Assembly: GCA_002746415.1 (NCBI GenBank)
Contig: NVXD01000020.1
Span: 1 to 64,000 of the forward strand
Direction: 5' to 3'
DNA: 64,000 nt
DNA from: Flavobacteriaceae bacterium
GTDB lineage: Bacteria > Bacteroidota > Bacteroidia > Flavobacteriales > Flavobacteriaceae
Of this stretch, positions 8,960 to 18,405 are shown one piece after another; position 1 is the stretch's first letter; every line of letters begins with the position of its first letter. Both the position numbers and the translations under genes were made by a program. Below the pieces are notes generated by a model that searched no databases, was not told the origin of the DNA, and was given only the letters and a program-made list of their open reading frames with translations.

Positions 8960-9913
8960 CTATTTATCTTCTTCCCAAAGCCATTTTAAACCTTCGGGTA
9001 AGAGTGCTCCTGGGTCTTTGTCACTATGTTTGCCATCTGTCCACACATGAGTGTGTTGGTATCGTGGTCCTGTAGTATTGTTTTTATCCCCATTTCCATT
9101 TGCATATTCCAAAGCAGAAACCATTTGTTTGTTGGCTAAAAACCAATTTCCCCATTCATTGCTTAAATCATTGATGCCATCCTGTATAAAAATGCGAATC
9201 GGGCGTATGGGCTCTCTGCGGATAAGGGCAGGGTAATCTTGTCCACCCAATTTAATGGGGCTTTCCTCTGGTCTAAACCCAATAGAGACATAGCTGCCAA
9301 TACCACTGTACACTTTTCGGAACATATCTGGTCTGTGCCATGCCACGGTAAACGCAGCAATAGCACCACTACTAGTGCCGCCAATAGCGCGTTGGTTGGG
9401 GTCATTGGTCAGGTTATAGTCTTTGGCAACGAGCGGTAACATTTCATCTACAATAAAGCGGCTATAGCGGTCGTCCATTGCATCATATTCCTGGGCTCTG
9501 TTGTTGGGATTGCTCCAACCTAAATCTTCAGTAGGGTATACCTCAGAACGGTTTCCGGGGGAGATAAATATTCCTATAGCGATTGGCATTTCACCTTTGG
9601 CAATTAAATTTTCCATCACCTGTGGTGCACGTATAGATCCTTCTGGGTGTCTTGACCTGTATCCATCTTGAAAAACCAAAACACTGGCTGGTTTAGAAGC
9701 ATCATATTGCGCTGGAATGTACAACCAATATTGACGCACTGTTCCTTCAATTATTTTACTATGAAAATTAAAAGGACCTTTTAATTCGCCTTTGGGAACA
9801 CCTTCTTGTGGAAAATGATCTGCCGTGAGTTCTAAATTGGCTCTGATATCATTTTGCGAAAAAATGGGTATTGCAGCTAAAAAAGTTAAAAGAAAAAGAA
9901 GTGATTTTTTCAT
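8960..9913 (-). CDS. Exported alpha/beta-hydrolase esterase (enterochelin esterase-like fold)
   Basis: A 317-residue protein with a signal peptide (about residues 1-19, ending in I-F-S-Q) and an esterase-D/Fes-like alpha/beta-hydrolase domain. The nucleophile elbow is G-T-S-S-G with S181; the likely catalytic His is H296 (G-K-H-S-D) and an acid lies in Q-D-G-I-N-D (245-249). Homologues hydrolyse carbohydrate esters such as acetyl or feruloyl groups, or siderophore esters; siderophore genes are absent nearby, while gluconolactonase-like genes flank it, so a sugar ester is the better guess. It lies between the heme protein gene and an SMP-30 gene on the same strand. Confidence 0.75.
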   Translation of the reverse strand: MKKSLLFLLTFLAAIPIFSQNDIRANLELTADHFPQEGVPKGELKGPFNFHSKIIEGTVRQYWLYIPAQYDASKPASVLVFQDGYRSRHPEGSIRAPQVMENLIAKGEMPIAIGIFISPGNRSEVYPTEDLGWSNPNNRAQEYDAMDDRYSRFIVDEMLPLVAKDYNLTNDPNQRAIGGTSSGAIAAFTVAWHRPDMFRKVYSGIGSYVSIGFRPEESPIKLGGQDYPALIRREPIRPIRIFIQDGINDLSNEWGNWFLANKQMVSALEYANGNGDKNNTTGPRYQHTHVWTDGKHSDKDPGALLPEGLKWLWEEDK

Positions 9914-10010
9914 AAAATGATAGTATTCTTTTCTCGGAATTATTTCCGAGAAAGACTAATCTTCTTTGGCATCTGTATTCTTTTTTTATGCTCCATAATT
10001 CAAACTGTTT

Positions 10011-11012
10011 TTAAAACCCTTTGCCAATTGTTTTGGTTTGGATACGTGCCAAATACATATCAGCGGTGATATAAAGCACTGAACCGTCATTGCCCCAATT
10101 TACATTAGCAGTCGCTTCTCCTGTTGCTATTCTGCCCAATAACTCACCAGAGGCAGTTAGAATCAATACACCTCCTGGACCTGTAGTGAATATGTTTCCA
10201 TGCTTGTCGGTTTTAAGTCCGTCTGGTAATCCACTTAAGCCTGCTTTCACCATGGGTGTGGCATCAAAAAGTAATTTACCTTTTCCTAAATCCCCATTGG
10301 GAAGGATATTATAGGCCATAATGTATGCTGCATCTGGGTCTGACTGTGCTACGTATAAGATGCTTTCGTCAGGTGAGAGTGCAACGCCATTGGGTCTTGT
10401 TAACCCTTGGATGGCCAGCGTAATATTGCCATCAGTATCCACTTTATAAACACCAAAAATGTCAATTTCTCTGGTTGGTGCATGTTCTCTATCTGGAAGA
10501 CCATATGGTGGATCTGTAAAATAATAGGTGCCATTGGCAGCTTGTACCACATCGTTAGGGCTATTAAAACGTTTTCCTTGCCATGAATCTGCTATTGGGA
10601 ATTTGCCACCACCACCATTAAGTGGCATGCGGGTAACACGTCTATCACCATGTTCACAAGCAACTAATTCTCCATTATTGTTTATAATGAGCCCATTACT
10701 TCCAGGTTCTAAGCTATAAGGATGTATTCCTGTATAGCCAGATGGTTTTAAAAAAGTACTAAGTCCTTCTCCTTCTTTCCACTTAAAAATGGTGTTTTCA
10801 GGGACGTCTGAAAATAGGAGAAACTCTCCTTCTTTGCTCCAAACAGGACCTTCTGCCCAAGTAAAACCTTCTGCCAAGACTTCTATTTTGGCGTTTTTGG
10901 CAATTAAATCATTGAATTTTGGGTTTTCTACAATCAATTCCCCAATTGTTTTTTGTTGTGCCATTAGGCCAAAAGATACTGACATGATAAGAAGTGCGAT
11001 TTTAAGTTTCAT
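10011..11012 (-). CDS. Exported SMP-30/gluconolactonase-like protein (first copy)
   Basis: A 333-residue six-bladed beta-propeller with a signal peptide (cleavage near A-Q-Q, residue 19-21). Family marks are A-E-G-P-V-W near residue 54, F-N-S-P-N-D-V-V near 150, Y-F-T-D-P-P-Y-G and R-P-N-G-V-A-L-S-P. These supply the divalent-metal ligands (E, N, N, D) of gluconolactonase-type enzymes, which open sugar lactones. It was probably paired with the sugar dehydrogenases nearby. A second, shorter family member lies at 11743-12630. Confidence 0.85.
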   Translation of the reverse strand: MKLKIALLIMSVSFGLMAQQKTIGELIVENPKFNDLIAKNAKIEVLAEGFTWAEGPVWSKEGEFLLFSDVPENTIFKWKEGEGLSTFLKPSGYTGIHPYSLEPGSNGLIINNNGELVACEHGDRRVTRMPLNGGGGKFPIADSWQGKRFNSPNDVVQAANGTYYFTDPPYGLPDREHAPTREIDIFGVYKVDTDGNITLAIQGLTRPNGVALSPDESILYVAQSDPDAAYIMAYNILPNGDLGKGKLLFDATPMVKAGLSGLPDGLKTDKHGNIFTTGPGGVLILTASGELLGRIATGEATANVNWGNDGSVLYITADMYLARIQTKTIGKGF

Positions 11013-11073
11013 AATGGTTTAATAAATAGTTGGTATTCAAATATATAAAAGAGTTATGAGATTCTATATTCTT

Positions 11074-11706
11074 TTATGAAGCGGGTTTTAATCTACGAAC
11101 AATCAGAAATTCGGCCACCAATATATTAGGCATCCAACACAACCATGCAATAATTTGATAGGCCGGGATAAAGTCCATACGAAATACTCCAAGGAAAAGA
11201 GGAAGATAAATACGCAAGCTCACCGCTGCAAAGCACAAGGCATAACTACGAATCATCCAACGTTGATGTGCTTCAATTTTCCCTTGCTTTATGCTGAGGT
11301 ATGCGTTAGCAGTGGTGTAAAGCCATAGAATTGCCAAACCGCCAAATCCCAGAGCGGTGATAATACCTCCTGTGGCAAAAAAGGCAATGACCAAACCTGC
11401 TGTACCACTTAATAGTACGGATATCACATAAATTTTACCCAATATTTTATGTAGTCCCAGCCTTTTTCTTCTTAGTTTTTTATAGAATTGAGAGAACCCA
11501 GTCAACAAGGCTAGTCCGCCCAAAAAAATATGGGTATAGAAGGTAAACAAGTATAATTTATTAGCTATTAAATCTGGTGGTTTAGAGGCTAATAAGGTAT
11601 TACCAATAGGTATGTTTGCAAAGACAATAGGGTACACTCCTATGAAAATGGCAAACACTGTCATAGAAATGTATCCTGTTTTAGTCTGTATTTTTTTTAG
11701 ATTCAT
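11074..11706 (-). CDS. DUF2306 integral membrane protein
   Basis: A 210-residue protein with about six hydrophobic segments. The H-I-F-L-G-G-L-A-L-L-T-G motif, the L-H-K-I-L-G-K-I-Y-V segment and E-A-H-Q-R-W-M-I-R-S-Y-A-L are typical of DUF2306. The conserved histidines in such families often suggest heme or metal binding in the membrane, but this is not proven. It sits between the two gluconolactonase-like genes on the same strand. Confidence 0.75.
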   Translation of the reverse strand: MNLKKIQTKTGYISMTVFAIFIGVYPIVFANIPIGNTLLASKPPDLIANKLYLFTFYTHIFLGGLALLTGFSQFYKKLRRKRLGLHKILGKIYVISVLLSGTAGLVIAFFATGGIITALGFGGLAILWLYTTANAYLSIKQGKIEAHQRWMIRSYALCFAAVSLRIYLPLFLGVFRMDFIPAYQIIAWLCWMPNILVAEFLIVRRLKPAS

Positions 11707-11742
11707 ATGTCTTTGGTATTTATCATGTATCGTTTACAGTAT

Positions 11743-12630
11743 TTATCGTATTCCTTTTACGTTCATCTGTAGCGTATATAAAGAATTTAAAGCGGTGATA
11801 AACAGGGTTTTCTGGTCTTTTCCGCCAAAGGTTACATTTGCCGTCCAGTTTTGTTCAATAGGAATATGTGCTATTTGTGTACCATTTTTGTTAAAAACGG
11901 TTACCCCTTTTCCTGTAAGATATAAGTTACCTTGGCTGTCCAAAGTCATGCCATCAGAACCCATAGCTGTGAAAAGGGTTTTATTGGTAAGGCTATTATC
12001 TTTATTTATGGTGTATGTATAGGTTTTACTGTCTCCTATATCTGTAATGAAGAGGGTCTTGCCATCAGCGGAGCCAATAATGCCATTGGGTCTAACAAAA
12101 TTGGTAGCCACAATGCTTAATTCTTTGCTATTTGAATCAAGGTAATAGACATCGTTTTTTTCTAATTCTCCTTCTGTACGCGTCCAATAATCCCGCTGAT
12201 AATATGGATCAGTAAAATAGATGCCCCCTTTGGTATCAACCCACAAATCATTGGGCCCATTGAGTTTTTTACCTTTAAAGTCATCAATAAGCACCGTTAT
12301 ACTTTTGTCTGAATTAATACGCCATAACTGATTTTTTTCATCAGCACAGACAAGAAGGCGTCCTTCATGATCCACATATAATCCATTGGCGCGACCTGCA
12401 TTTTCCATAAAAACAGATACGGTACCATCAAGTGACCATTTTAGTATTTTATTGTTGGGTTGGTCTGTGAAATACACATTACCATCTTTATCAACTGCTG
12501 GTCCTTCAGTAAAACTATAATCTGCGGCCACCAAAGTAACTTCTGCACCATCGGCAATTATGTTGGTCTCTTGTGCCTGACAGGAAATAATAAAAAAGAA
12601 AATTAATACTGAATTTTGTAAAGGTTTCAT
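11743..12630 (-). CDS. SMP-30/gluconolactonase-like lipoprotein (second copy)
   Basis: A 295-residue propeller protein. I use ATG 12630, because it gives a clean lipoprotein signal ending in F-F-I-I-S-C; the longer frame to 12681 adds a polar stretch in front. Family motifs: T-E-G-P-A-V-D near residue 40, L-N-G-P-N-D-L-W-V, Y-F-T-D-P-Y-Y and R-P-N-G-I-I. It likely opens a lactone in the periplasm. It is the first gene of the minus-strand run 12630 to 5391, though the spacing between the genes leaves room for separate promoters. Confidence 0.82.
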   Translation of the reverse strand: MKPLQNSVLIFFFIISCQAQETNIIADGAEVTLVAADYSFTEGPAVDKDGNVYFTDQPNNKILKWSLDGTVSVFMENAGRANGLYVDHEGRLLVCADEKNQLWRINSDKSITVLIDDFKGKKLNGPNDLWVDTKGGIYFTDPYYQRDYWTRTEGELEKNDVYYLDSNSKELSIVATNFVRPNGIIGSADGKTLFITDIGDSKTYTYTINKDNSLTNKTLFTAMGSDGMTLDSQGNLYLTGKGVTVFNKNGTQIAHIPIEQNWTANVTFGGKDQKTLFITALNSLYTLQMNVKGIR

Positions 12631-12800
12631 ATGTGTTTTTTTGCGGTAAGCTAGTAATTGCATAAAAATAGTCAAAACCAACTTTTTGGGAAAGAAAGTA
12701 CTGTCATTAAAAAAAGATTTTTAGAGATAGTTCTTATTTTATCAATTAAATATTAGCAATTCCTTGCAGGTGATTTTCATTTTTATACATTTACCATGAA

Positions 12801-13262
12801 GTGAAAAAAATTGGACTCATATTTATTTTGATGGTTTACATCAATAATGTAACTGCTCAAGTGGAAAGGGATAAGGCTTTGCATTTTGTGGGAGGTACAT
12901 TATACGGTTTGGTAGGTGCTGGAATAGCTAAGCAAATATCTAAAGATGATAGGTATTGGACTTTTGCTGGAGCAGTTGGCGGTAGTTTTTTGGTTGGTTT
13001 GGCCAAAGAAAGTATTGATAAGAAACAGTATGATGGATGGGACAATGATGATTTGTTGGCGACTGTCTTGGGAGGAATGAGTGTTGGATTTACGGTTGAT
13101 ATATTCACGAACAAGAAAAGAAAAAAGAAAGTATCAGATTATAGTAGTACGGCTAGTGTCCCAGTACTTTTGAAAGAAACCACTACCAATTCCTTGGCAT
13201 CGCAGATTGATGGTATGCCAACATTTAATATGCTTTCTGTTCCCAGTTCTCTTATGGAATGA
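12801..13262 (+). CDS. Small exported or membrane protein, DUF2279/YfiM-like
   Basis: A 153-residue protein with a signal peptide ending near N-V-T-A-Q, then V-E-R-D-K-A-L-H-F-V-G-G, the kind of D-K-x-x-H-F start seen in YfiM/DUF2279 lipoproteins. Two small, glycine-rich hydrophobic stretches follow (about 32-46 and 55-71), then a basic tail. The start is GTG at 12801. An ATG six bases earlier is in another frame and ends at once (ATGAAGTGA). The stop is one base from that of the convergent DUF58 gene. Function unknown. Confidence 0.65.
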   Translation: MKKIGLIFILMVYINNVTAQVERDKALHFVGGTLYGLVGAGIAKQISKDDRYWTFAGAVGGSFLVGLAKESIDKKQYDGWDNDDLLATVLGGMSVGFTVDIFTNKKRKKKVSDYSSTASVPVLLKETTTNSLASQIDGMPTFNMLSVPSSLME

Positions 13263-13263
13263 T

Positions 13264-14595
13264 TTAGATCAATCCTCTTGCTTTAATTTCCAAATATTTA
13301 TTTATTGTGTTTATTGTGAGGTCTTCAGGTTTCGTTAGGATGGTCTGTATGCCGTATTGCTGCAACTCTTTTTGTATTAATCGTTTCTCTAAGGAAAATT
13401 TTTCTGCTATGGTTTTGTGATATATTGTTTGAATATCTCCCGCATCAACAGCAATTAGTTCTTCCAATTCGGTATTTTGAAAAAATATAAGAACGAGCAC
13501 ATGTTTTTTTGAAATGGCCAATAGATAAGGAAGCTGTCTTTTTAAGGCAGAAATATGTTCAAAATTAGTATAAAGAAAAAGAAGACTTCTTTGATTAATT
13601 TTTCTTTTTATATGTGCATAGAGCAAACCGTAATCAGTATCTGTATAGGCCGTATTGATGTTGTATAATTTTTCTATTATAATGTTTAAATGTGTTAATT
13701 TTTGAACTGCAGGCACAAAAGTTTCCACTTTTTTAGAAAAAGTAAGCATTCCTGTTTTGTCATTTCTTTTTAATGCCACATTTGAAAATGCCAAGGTTGA
13801 ATTAATAGCATAATCCAATAATTTTAACTCGTTAAAGGGCATTTTCATTACTCTCCCTGTGTCAATAAGTGAATAAATAGGTTGTGATTTTTCATCCTGA
13901 TATTGGTTCACCATTAATTGGTTATTTTTAGCCGTTGCTTTCCAATTAATGGAGCGTACGTCATCGCCTTTTATATATTCCTTAATTTGCTCAAACTCTA
14001 ATGTATGCCCAATTCGTCTTATTTTTTTGAACCCATATTCTGATAGTTTATTATGTATGGCTAAGAAATCATACTGTTGCATTTGAATGATGGATGGATA
14101 TACGGGTACCATTTGATCTTTTTGAAAAACATATCGACGTTTTAAGATACATAATGGGGAGCTGGCATAGACATTAAGATTACCAAAAACATATTCTCCA
14201 CGGTCTACTGGCTTTACTTTATATTCGAAAACTTGCTCATCACCTTTGTTGAGTTGGGTGCTATGAATAAAATCTCTTTTTTGAAACTGTATGGGAAGTT
14301 CATCTATTAGAGAAATGTTTGTTTTAAAAGGATAAAAGGATTTAAAACGAATACCAATAGGGTTATAATCGCCATTAGATAACCGATTAGGCAATTGACG
14401 TTCGGCTGTGATACCTTCTTTAGTTGAATATAAAATATAAAGATCAAAAAATAGCAGCCCCAATAGTATACATGTCAATATCCATGCAAAGGGGTAAATT
14501 ATGGTTATCCAATAGGAGAGTATAAAGCATGCCGCTAGTATGGCGATATACTTAAAGAATATATTGTGGATGTATAGCGATTTTATGAAATGCAT
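13264..14595 (-). CDS. DUF58 domain protein
   Basis: A 443-residue protein with two N-terminal transmembrane helices (about 13-29 and 32-53), a beta-rich middle, and the DUF58 signature G-D-D-V-R-S-I-N-W-K-A-T-A near residue 210. The C-terminal part resembles a von Willebrand A fold, as usual for this family. Its start follows the moxR stop directly, with no gap. DUF58 proteins work with MoxR ATPases, possibly as their substrates or adaptors in envelope maturation or stress resistance. Confidence 0.88.
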   Translation of the reverse strand: MHFIKSLYIHNIFFKYIAILAACFILSYWITIIYPFAWILTCILLGLLFFDLYILYSTKEGITAERQLPNRLSNGDYNPIGIRFKSFYPFKTNISLIDELPIQFQKRDFIHSTQLNKGDEQVFEYKVKPVDRGEYVFGNLNVYASSPLCILKRRYVFQKDQMVPVYPSIIQMQQYDFLAIHNKLSEYGFKKIRRIGHTLEFEQIKEYIKGDDVRSINWKATAKNNQLMVNQYQDEKSQPIYSLIDTGRVMKMPFNELKLLDYAINSTLAFSNVALKRNDKTGMLTFSKKVETFVPAVQKLTHLNIIIEKLYNINTAYTDTDYGLLYAHIKRKINQRSLLFLYTNFEHISALKRQLPYLLAISKKHVLVLIFFQNTELEELIAVDAGDIQTIYHKTIAEKFSLEKRLIQKELQQYGIQTILTKPEDLTINTINKYLEIKARGLI

Positions 14596-15579
14596 TTACC
14601 TTGGGATTTCAACAGAATCCATAATCATATGAATAACATCCTCCGTAACCATACCTTCCATTTCTCTTTCAGGAGTTAAAATCACCCTATGGTTTAGGAC
14701 TGGAATCAATGCTTTTTTAACATCTTCAGGAATTACAAAATCACGACCGTCTATTGCCGCAAATGCTTTCGCAGTATTCATGGTTGCAATCGAGGCTCTT
14801 GGGGAAGCTCCTAAATATAAATGAGGGTAATTGCGAGTTTTGGAAATAATTTCTGCTATATATTTAAATATTTTCTCTTCAACCACAATCTCATGTATTT
14901 GCGCCTTAAAATCGGCCAATTTATTTGGGGTTAAAATGGGGTTTATAATAGCTACTTGATCTTTTCCTTTACGATTGTGATGCGATTGAATAATTTTTAT
15001 TTCTTCTTCCACTGAAGGGTAATCTACCTTGATTTTAAAAATAAAACGATCCAATTGCGCTTCTGGAAGTGCATAAGTGCCTTCTTGGTCTATGGGGTTC
15101 TGCGTGGCCAATACCATAAATGGGCTGTCCATGTTATACGTGTTTCCATCAATTGTAACCTGGCGCTCTTCCATAGCTTCAAAAAGGGCGGCTTGTGTCT
15201 TAGCTGGAGAACGATTTATTTCATCAATTAGAATAATATTAGAAAAAATAGGTCCTTTTTTAAATTCAAATTCTGAGTTTTTTATATTAAAAATAGACGT
15301 TCCCAGAATATCACTTGGCATCAAATCGGGTGTAAATTGAATCCTACTAAAATTGGTTTTCAACACTTTTGCAAAAAGTTTTGCAGTGACCGTTTTAGCA
15401 ATCCCTGGAACCCCTTCTATAAGGACATGGCCATCCACCAGCATAGAGACAATAAGAAGTTCTATAAATTTTTCTTGGCCAATAATTATTTTGGACAGCT
15501 CTGTTTTTATTTCTGTTACAATATTTCTTAAGCCCTCCAAAGGAATTCTGCTTTCAAAATTTAAATTATTATTTTCCAT
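14596..15579 (-). CDS. MoxR-family AAA+ ATPase
   Basis: A 327-residue ATPase. Walker A is G-V-P-G-I-A-K-T (residues 56-63), Walker B is I-L-I-D-E-I-N-R (about 115-122), and the MoxR marks A-L-F-E-A-M-E-E-R and A-T-Q-N-P follow. The C-terminal lid has Y-L-G-A-S-P-R-A. MoxR ATPases act as chaperones for metal or cofactor insertion or for envelope complexes and are nearly always next to DUF58 genes, as here. The gene overlaps the upstream DUF4350 gene by 11 bases. Confidence 0.92.
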   Translation of the reverse strand: MENNNLNFESRIPLEGLRNIVTEIKTELSKIIIGQEKFIELLIVSMLVDGHVLIEGVPGIAKTVTAKLFAKVLKTNFSRIQFTPDLMPSDILGTSIFNIKNSEFEFKKGPIFSNIILIDEINRSPAKTQAALFEAMEERQVTIDGNTYNMDSPFMVLATQNPIDQEGTYALPEAQLDRFIFKIKVDYPSVEEEIKIIQSHHNRKGKDQVAIINPILTPNKLADFKAQIHEIVVEEKIFKYIAEIISKTRNYPHLYLGASPRASIATMNTAKAFAAIDGRDFVIPEDVKKALIPVLNHRVILTPEREMEGMVTEDVIHMIMDSVEIPR

Positions 15580-16786
15580 TTGCTTTTGCTTTAAATGCTT
15601 CTATTTTTTTATTCAGTTCGATAAGTTCTTTGTCACTTACCAATGCTTTATTTTCTAAGGATTGCATACTCTTAAATAGTTTTTCTATTTCAGCAGCAGT
15701 ATGATTGCTTCTAGCTCCCAAATTCTGATAAAATTCTTTATTTTGATTGTGCGTTCCCATGTAAAACTTAGAACGTACATAATCCAAAAAATATGCTATT
15801 TTATGTTTTACAATAGGTGTTTGTTCCCCTTTTTCAAAATACATGTTTGCAATAGTTCGTGTAAATGCCAATGTTTGATTCTTTAAAGGTGTTACCAAAG
15901 GAATAGATCTTTGTTTTCTTTTTCCTTCAAAAACAACATAGAGCAATACACCAATAAGGGAAATATAATAGGCCCATCTAAATTCCCGGGTATTTAAAAA
16001 AATATGCATGGGTGATGTATAGAAAGATTTTCCACTTTTATAATGATTATCCATTATTATGGTTTCTGTATCATCTATATATGAAAGCAACCCAGCCGTG
16101 AGTTTTCTATTTTCATTATTTAAAATGAAATAATTGGTAAAAGCTTTTGGGAAAGTAGAGAGCACAATAGTACCTTTTCCAAACGATTGTTTTACAATAT
16201 TTATAGCTTCTTTTTTTACTAAACTACTGTCCGATACAGTTTTTACCCAGCCTAATGCTGTAGTATTTAGAGTGTCAACAACATTAAAATAGCCAGTGCT
16301 GTGATCTTTTGCAAAAGAAACAGGAGTTTCAAGCTGTAATTTAGGATGAACCAATTGATATATGAATGTTGGTTGTAATTCACTGGCATCATACAAGTTG
16401 GACGTTTCTAAGTGTAAGGTGTCTAATAATTGTTCATCCAAATTTTCTGAGGCAATAAAAAGTGTGTTTCCTTTGGAAGTCCAATCTAATAGAGAGTTTA
16501 ACTCTGCTTCACCATGAGTGATGTTGTCGTTTGTAAAAAAATAAGTTCCTTTTATATTGTCATTTTGCAGTAAAAATTCATAGGGTGGAAGATGCACCTG
16601 TTTGACCTTATTGTTGAACATTTCTTTTATTAGGTCATTTAAAACATAGGTGCCATATGGTATTTTGTGGTGGGAAGTATACGAAGGAAACCAATTAATT
16701 TTTTTGGGTTTATTGTATTCAAGGAGCAAAATAAGACCAACAGTCAGTATTGCGATAATAATATATATAGTACCTTTTTTAATCAT
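15569..16786 (-). CDS. DUF4350 membrane protein
   Basis: A 405-residue protein with one N-terminal transmembrane helix (about 5-23), an extracytoplasmic domain with the N-x-F-P-S-Y-x-x-x-H-K-I-P-Y-G-T-Y pattern near residue 35, and a second helix at about 268-286 followed by a cytoplasmic tail rich in charged residues. The fold of DUF4350 is like a glutamine amidotransferase/ThuA module. It lies between the DUF4129 and moxR genes and overlaps both. Confidence 0.75.
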   Translation of the reverse strand: MIKKGTIYIIIAILTVGLILLLEYNKPKKINWFPSYTSHHKIPYGTYVLNDLIKEMFNNKVKQVHLPPYEFLLQNDNIKGTYFFTNDNITHGEAELNSLLDWTSKGNTLFIASENLDEQLLDTLHLETSNLYDASELQPTFIYQLVHPKLQLETPVSFAKDHSTGYFNVVDTLNTTALGWVKTVSDSSLVKKEAINIVKQSFGKGTIVLSTFPKAFTNYFILNNENRKLTAGLLSYIDDTETIIMDNHYKSGKSFYTSPMHIFLNTREFRWAYYISLIGVLLYVVFEGKRKQRSIPLVTPLKNQTLAFTRTIANMYFEKGEQTPIVKHKIAYFLDYVRSKFYMGTHNQNKEFYQNLGARSNHTAAEIEKLFKSMQSLENKALVSDKELIELNKKIEAFKAKANGK

Positions 16787-17516
16787 GACGTACTATTTCT
16801 TTTTGCATAGAGGAAAAATTAATTTCCATCTTTTTATATTTATCCTCATTTATATGGAACTCTCCGTACCAGATATAATCATATATTTTTGTGATGTTTT
16901 TAAAAGATTGTTTTAATTCTGTTTTTTTAAGTTCCTTTAAATAATCGTCATTGGTTTTTTGTAATTGCCAATCAATTAATTCACCTTCAGTCAATAGTTT
17001 AAGAATGAATAGGTAGTAATAACGAATTGCCAGTCTGTAATTTTTCTTTTTGAGAGCATTTCTAATAAGTTGTTCTATATCTTCAGTTTTTATGATACGT
17101 TCCTCTTCTGAAAGGGAAACCAAATTCTGATTTTGCTTAGCGTAAAGAATGGACCTTGTATTGGTGTTAATAAAAAACCGAATAATAAAAAAAAGCAGTG
17201 CTGCTAGTAATAAATAAGGGATAATGTTCAAGAAAAAGCCAAGAAAACCTACAGCTTTACCTACTCCAAATAAAAATTCAAAGAAACGAAGAAGAATAGT
17301 ATACATCCAATTTTTAAAAGCTTCCCATTTTAAGTTTTCAACTTTCTTTAACTCATAGTTGAACTTTGCATCGTCTAAATATTTTGTAAGTTGATTTTCG
17401 GTAATAATTTTAGCTTCAATTTCCTCAGTATCATAACGAACTTGTATGGAATCTTTTTGCGCTACCAGTAGGTTGGTGGAAAAGAAAAGAATACATAAAA
17501 GAAAAAAAATGCGCAT
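16779..17516 (-). CDS. DUF4129 membrane protein
   Basis: A 245-residue protein. ATG 17516 gives a clean signal peptide (M-R-I-F-F-L-L-C to V-A-Q, about 20 residues); the frame upstream of it overlaps the previous gene and looks random. A membrane segment lies at about 95-118. The C-terminal DUF4129 part has Y-R-L-A-I-R-Y-Y-Y-L-F-I-L-K-L-L and W-Y-G-E-F-H. Such domains are often found beside transglutaminase, DUF58 and MoxR genes. It overlaps the DUF4350 gene by 8 bases. Confidence 0.75.
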   Translation of the reverse strand: MRIFFLLCILFFSTNLLVAQKDSIQVRYDTEEIEAKIITENQLTKYLDDAKFNYELKKVENLKWEAFKNWMYTILLRFFEFLFGVGKAVGFLGFFLNIIPYLLLAALLFFIIRFFINTNTRSILYAKQNQNLVSLSEEERIIKTEDIEQLIRNALKKKNYRLAIRYYYLFILKLLTEGELIDWQLQKTNDDYLKELKKTELKQSFKNITKIYDYIWYGEFHINEDKYKKMEINFSSMQKEIVRHD

Positions 17517-17523
17517 AGATAGA

Positions 17524-18405
17524 TTATTCTTCAGTTTGCCCCAGGGTTCCAATTTTTTCAAAGGTGCCAGTGAAATTTTTCCTTTCATTTAGGTTAAAAT
17601 ATATGAGAACACCAGCAATAACTGTAATGAGATTTAATAAAAATTGTACTAAAGAGCCTATTAAATTCAGCAGGATATAGATTGGGTCTAAGAAATACCC
17701 CTCAATGTTTGCTCCATCAACTTGTCCAGAAAAAACACCCATTTTTACCCAGCCATATATTGATGCAGGTAAATTAAAAGCATATCCGGCAACTGTCACA
17801 ATAATACCAATGACAAAAAGCGAAGCAAAAGTTATCCACCAGTTGTCTTTTATTAAGGTAAAACTATATTGATAGGCATCTCCGACTCCTTTTTGACTAA
17901 ATACCATAATACTAAAAGTCAGCATAAGTGGAACGTATAAATAAATTCCTGGAAAGAAGCATACTAAAAAACCACCCATAATAGAAATGCCCACTAAGAA
18001 TCCTAAACCAATAAAATTCCAAAAAGAATCATAAACATTTTTCTTAATATCACTAAATTCTATGATTCCTTTTCCCTCGGTATAAGATTTAATATAGTGT
18101 AATACTGTAGATTGGGACATTACATAGGCAGCTATTGCACTTATAAATAAGGCGAATCCAGAGATTACCATTAGAATTACAGAAAAAGCGTCATTGGAAC
18201 TTTCTAGATTAAAAGCAAGAACTCCTCTAAAAGAATAAAAATAAAAGCCAAGGGAAATTATCATTACCAATAGATAAGGTCCTACAATTTTAAAAAAGGT
18301 ATTGAAAAATGGTTTGAATTGGGTTCTTAGGAATCCAAAAGTATCGGATAGAATTTCTCCAAGTTCTCTCTGCTTTTTGAATTCAATATAATGGTCATTA
18401 GACAT
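17524..18405 (-). CDS. Polytopic membrane protein of the MoxR/SpoIIM cluster
   Basis: A 293-residue protein with about six transmembrane segments and an N-terminal cytoplasmic R-E-L-G-E-I-L-S-D-T-F-G-F-L-R start. This start resembles the membrane domains of glycerophosphodiester phosphodiesterase-type or DUF975-type proteins, but I cannot name a family with confidence. It overlaps the SpoIIM-like gene by 8 bases and precedes the DUF4129 gene by 7, so all are one transcript. Confidence 0.6.
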   Translation of the reverse strand: MSNDHYIEFKKQRELGEILSDTFGFLRTQFKPFFNTFFKIVGPYLLVMIISLGFYFYSFRGVLAFNLESSNDAFSVILMVISGFALFISAIAAYVMSQSTVLHYIKSYTEGKGIIEFSDIKKNVYDSFWNFIGLGFLVGISIMGGFLVCFFPGIYLYVPLMLTFSIMVFSQKGVGDAYQYSFTLIKDNWWITFASLFVIGIIVTVAGYAFNLPASIYGWVKMGVFSGQVDGANIEGYFLDPIYILLNLIGSLVQFLLNLITVIAGVLIYFNLNERKNFTGTFEKIGTLGQTEE

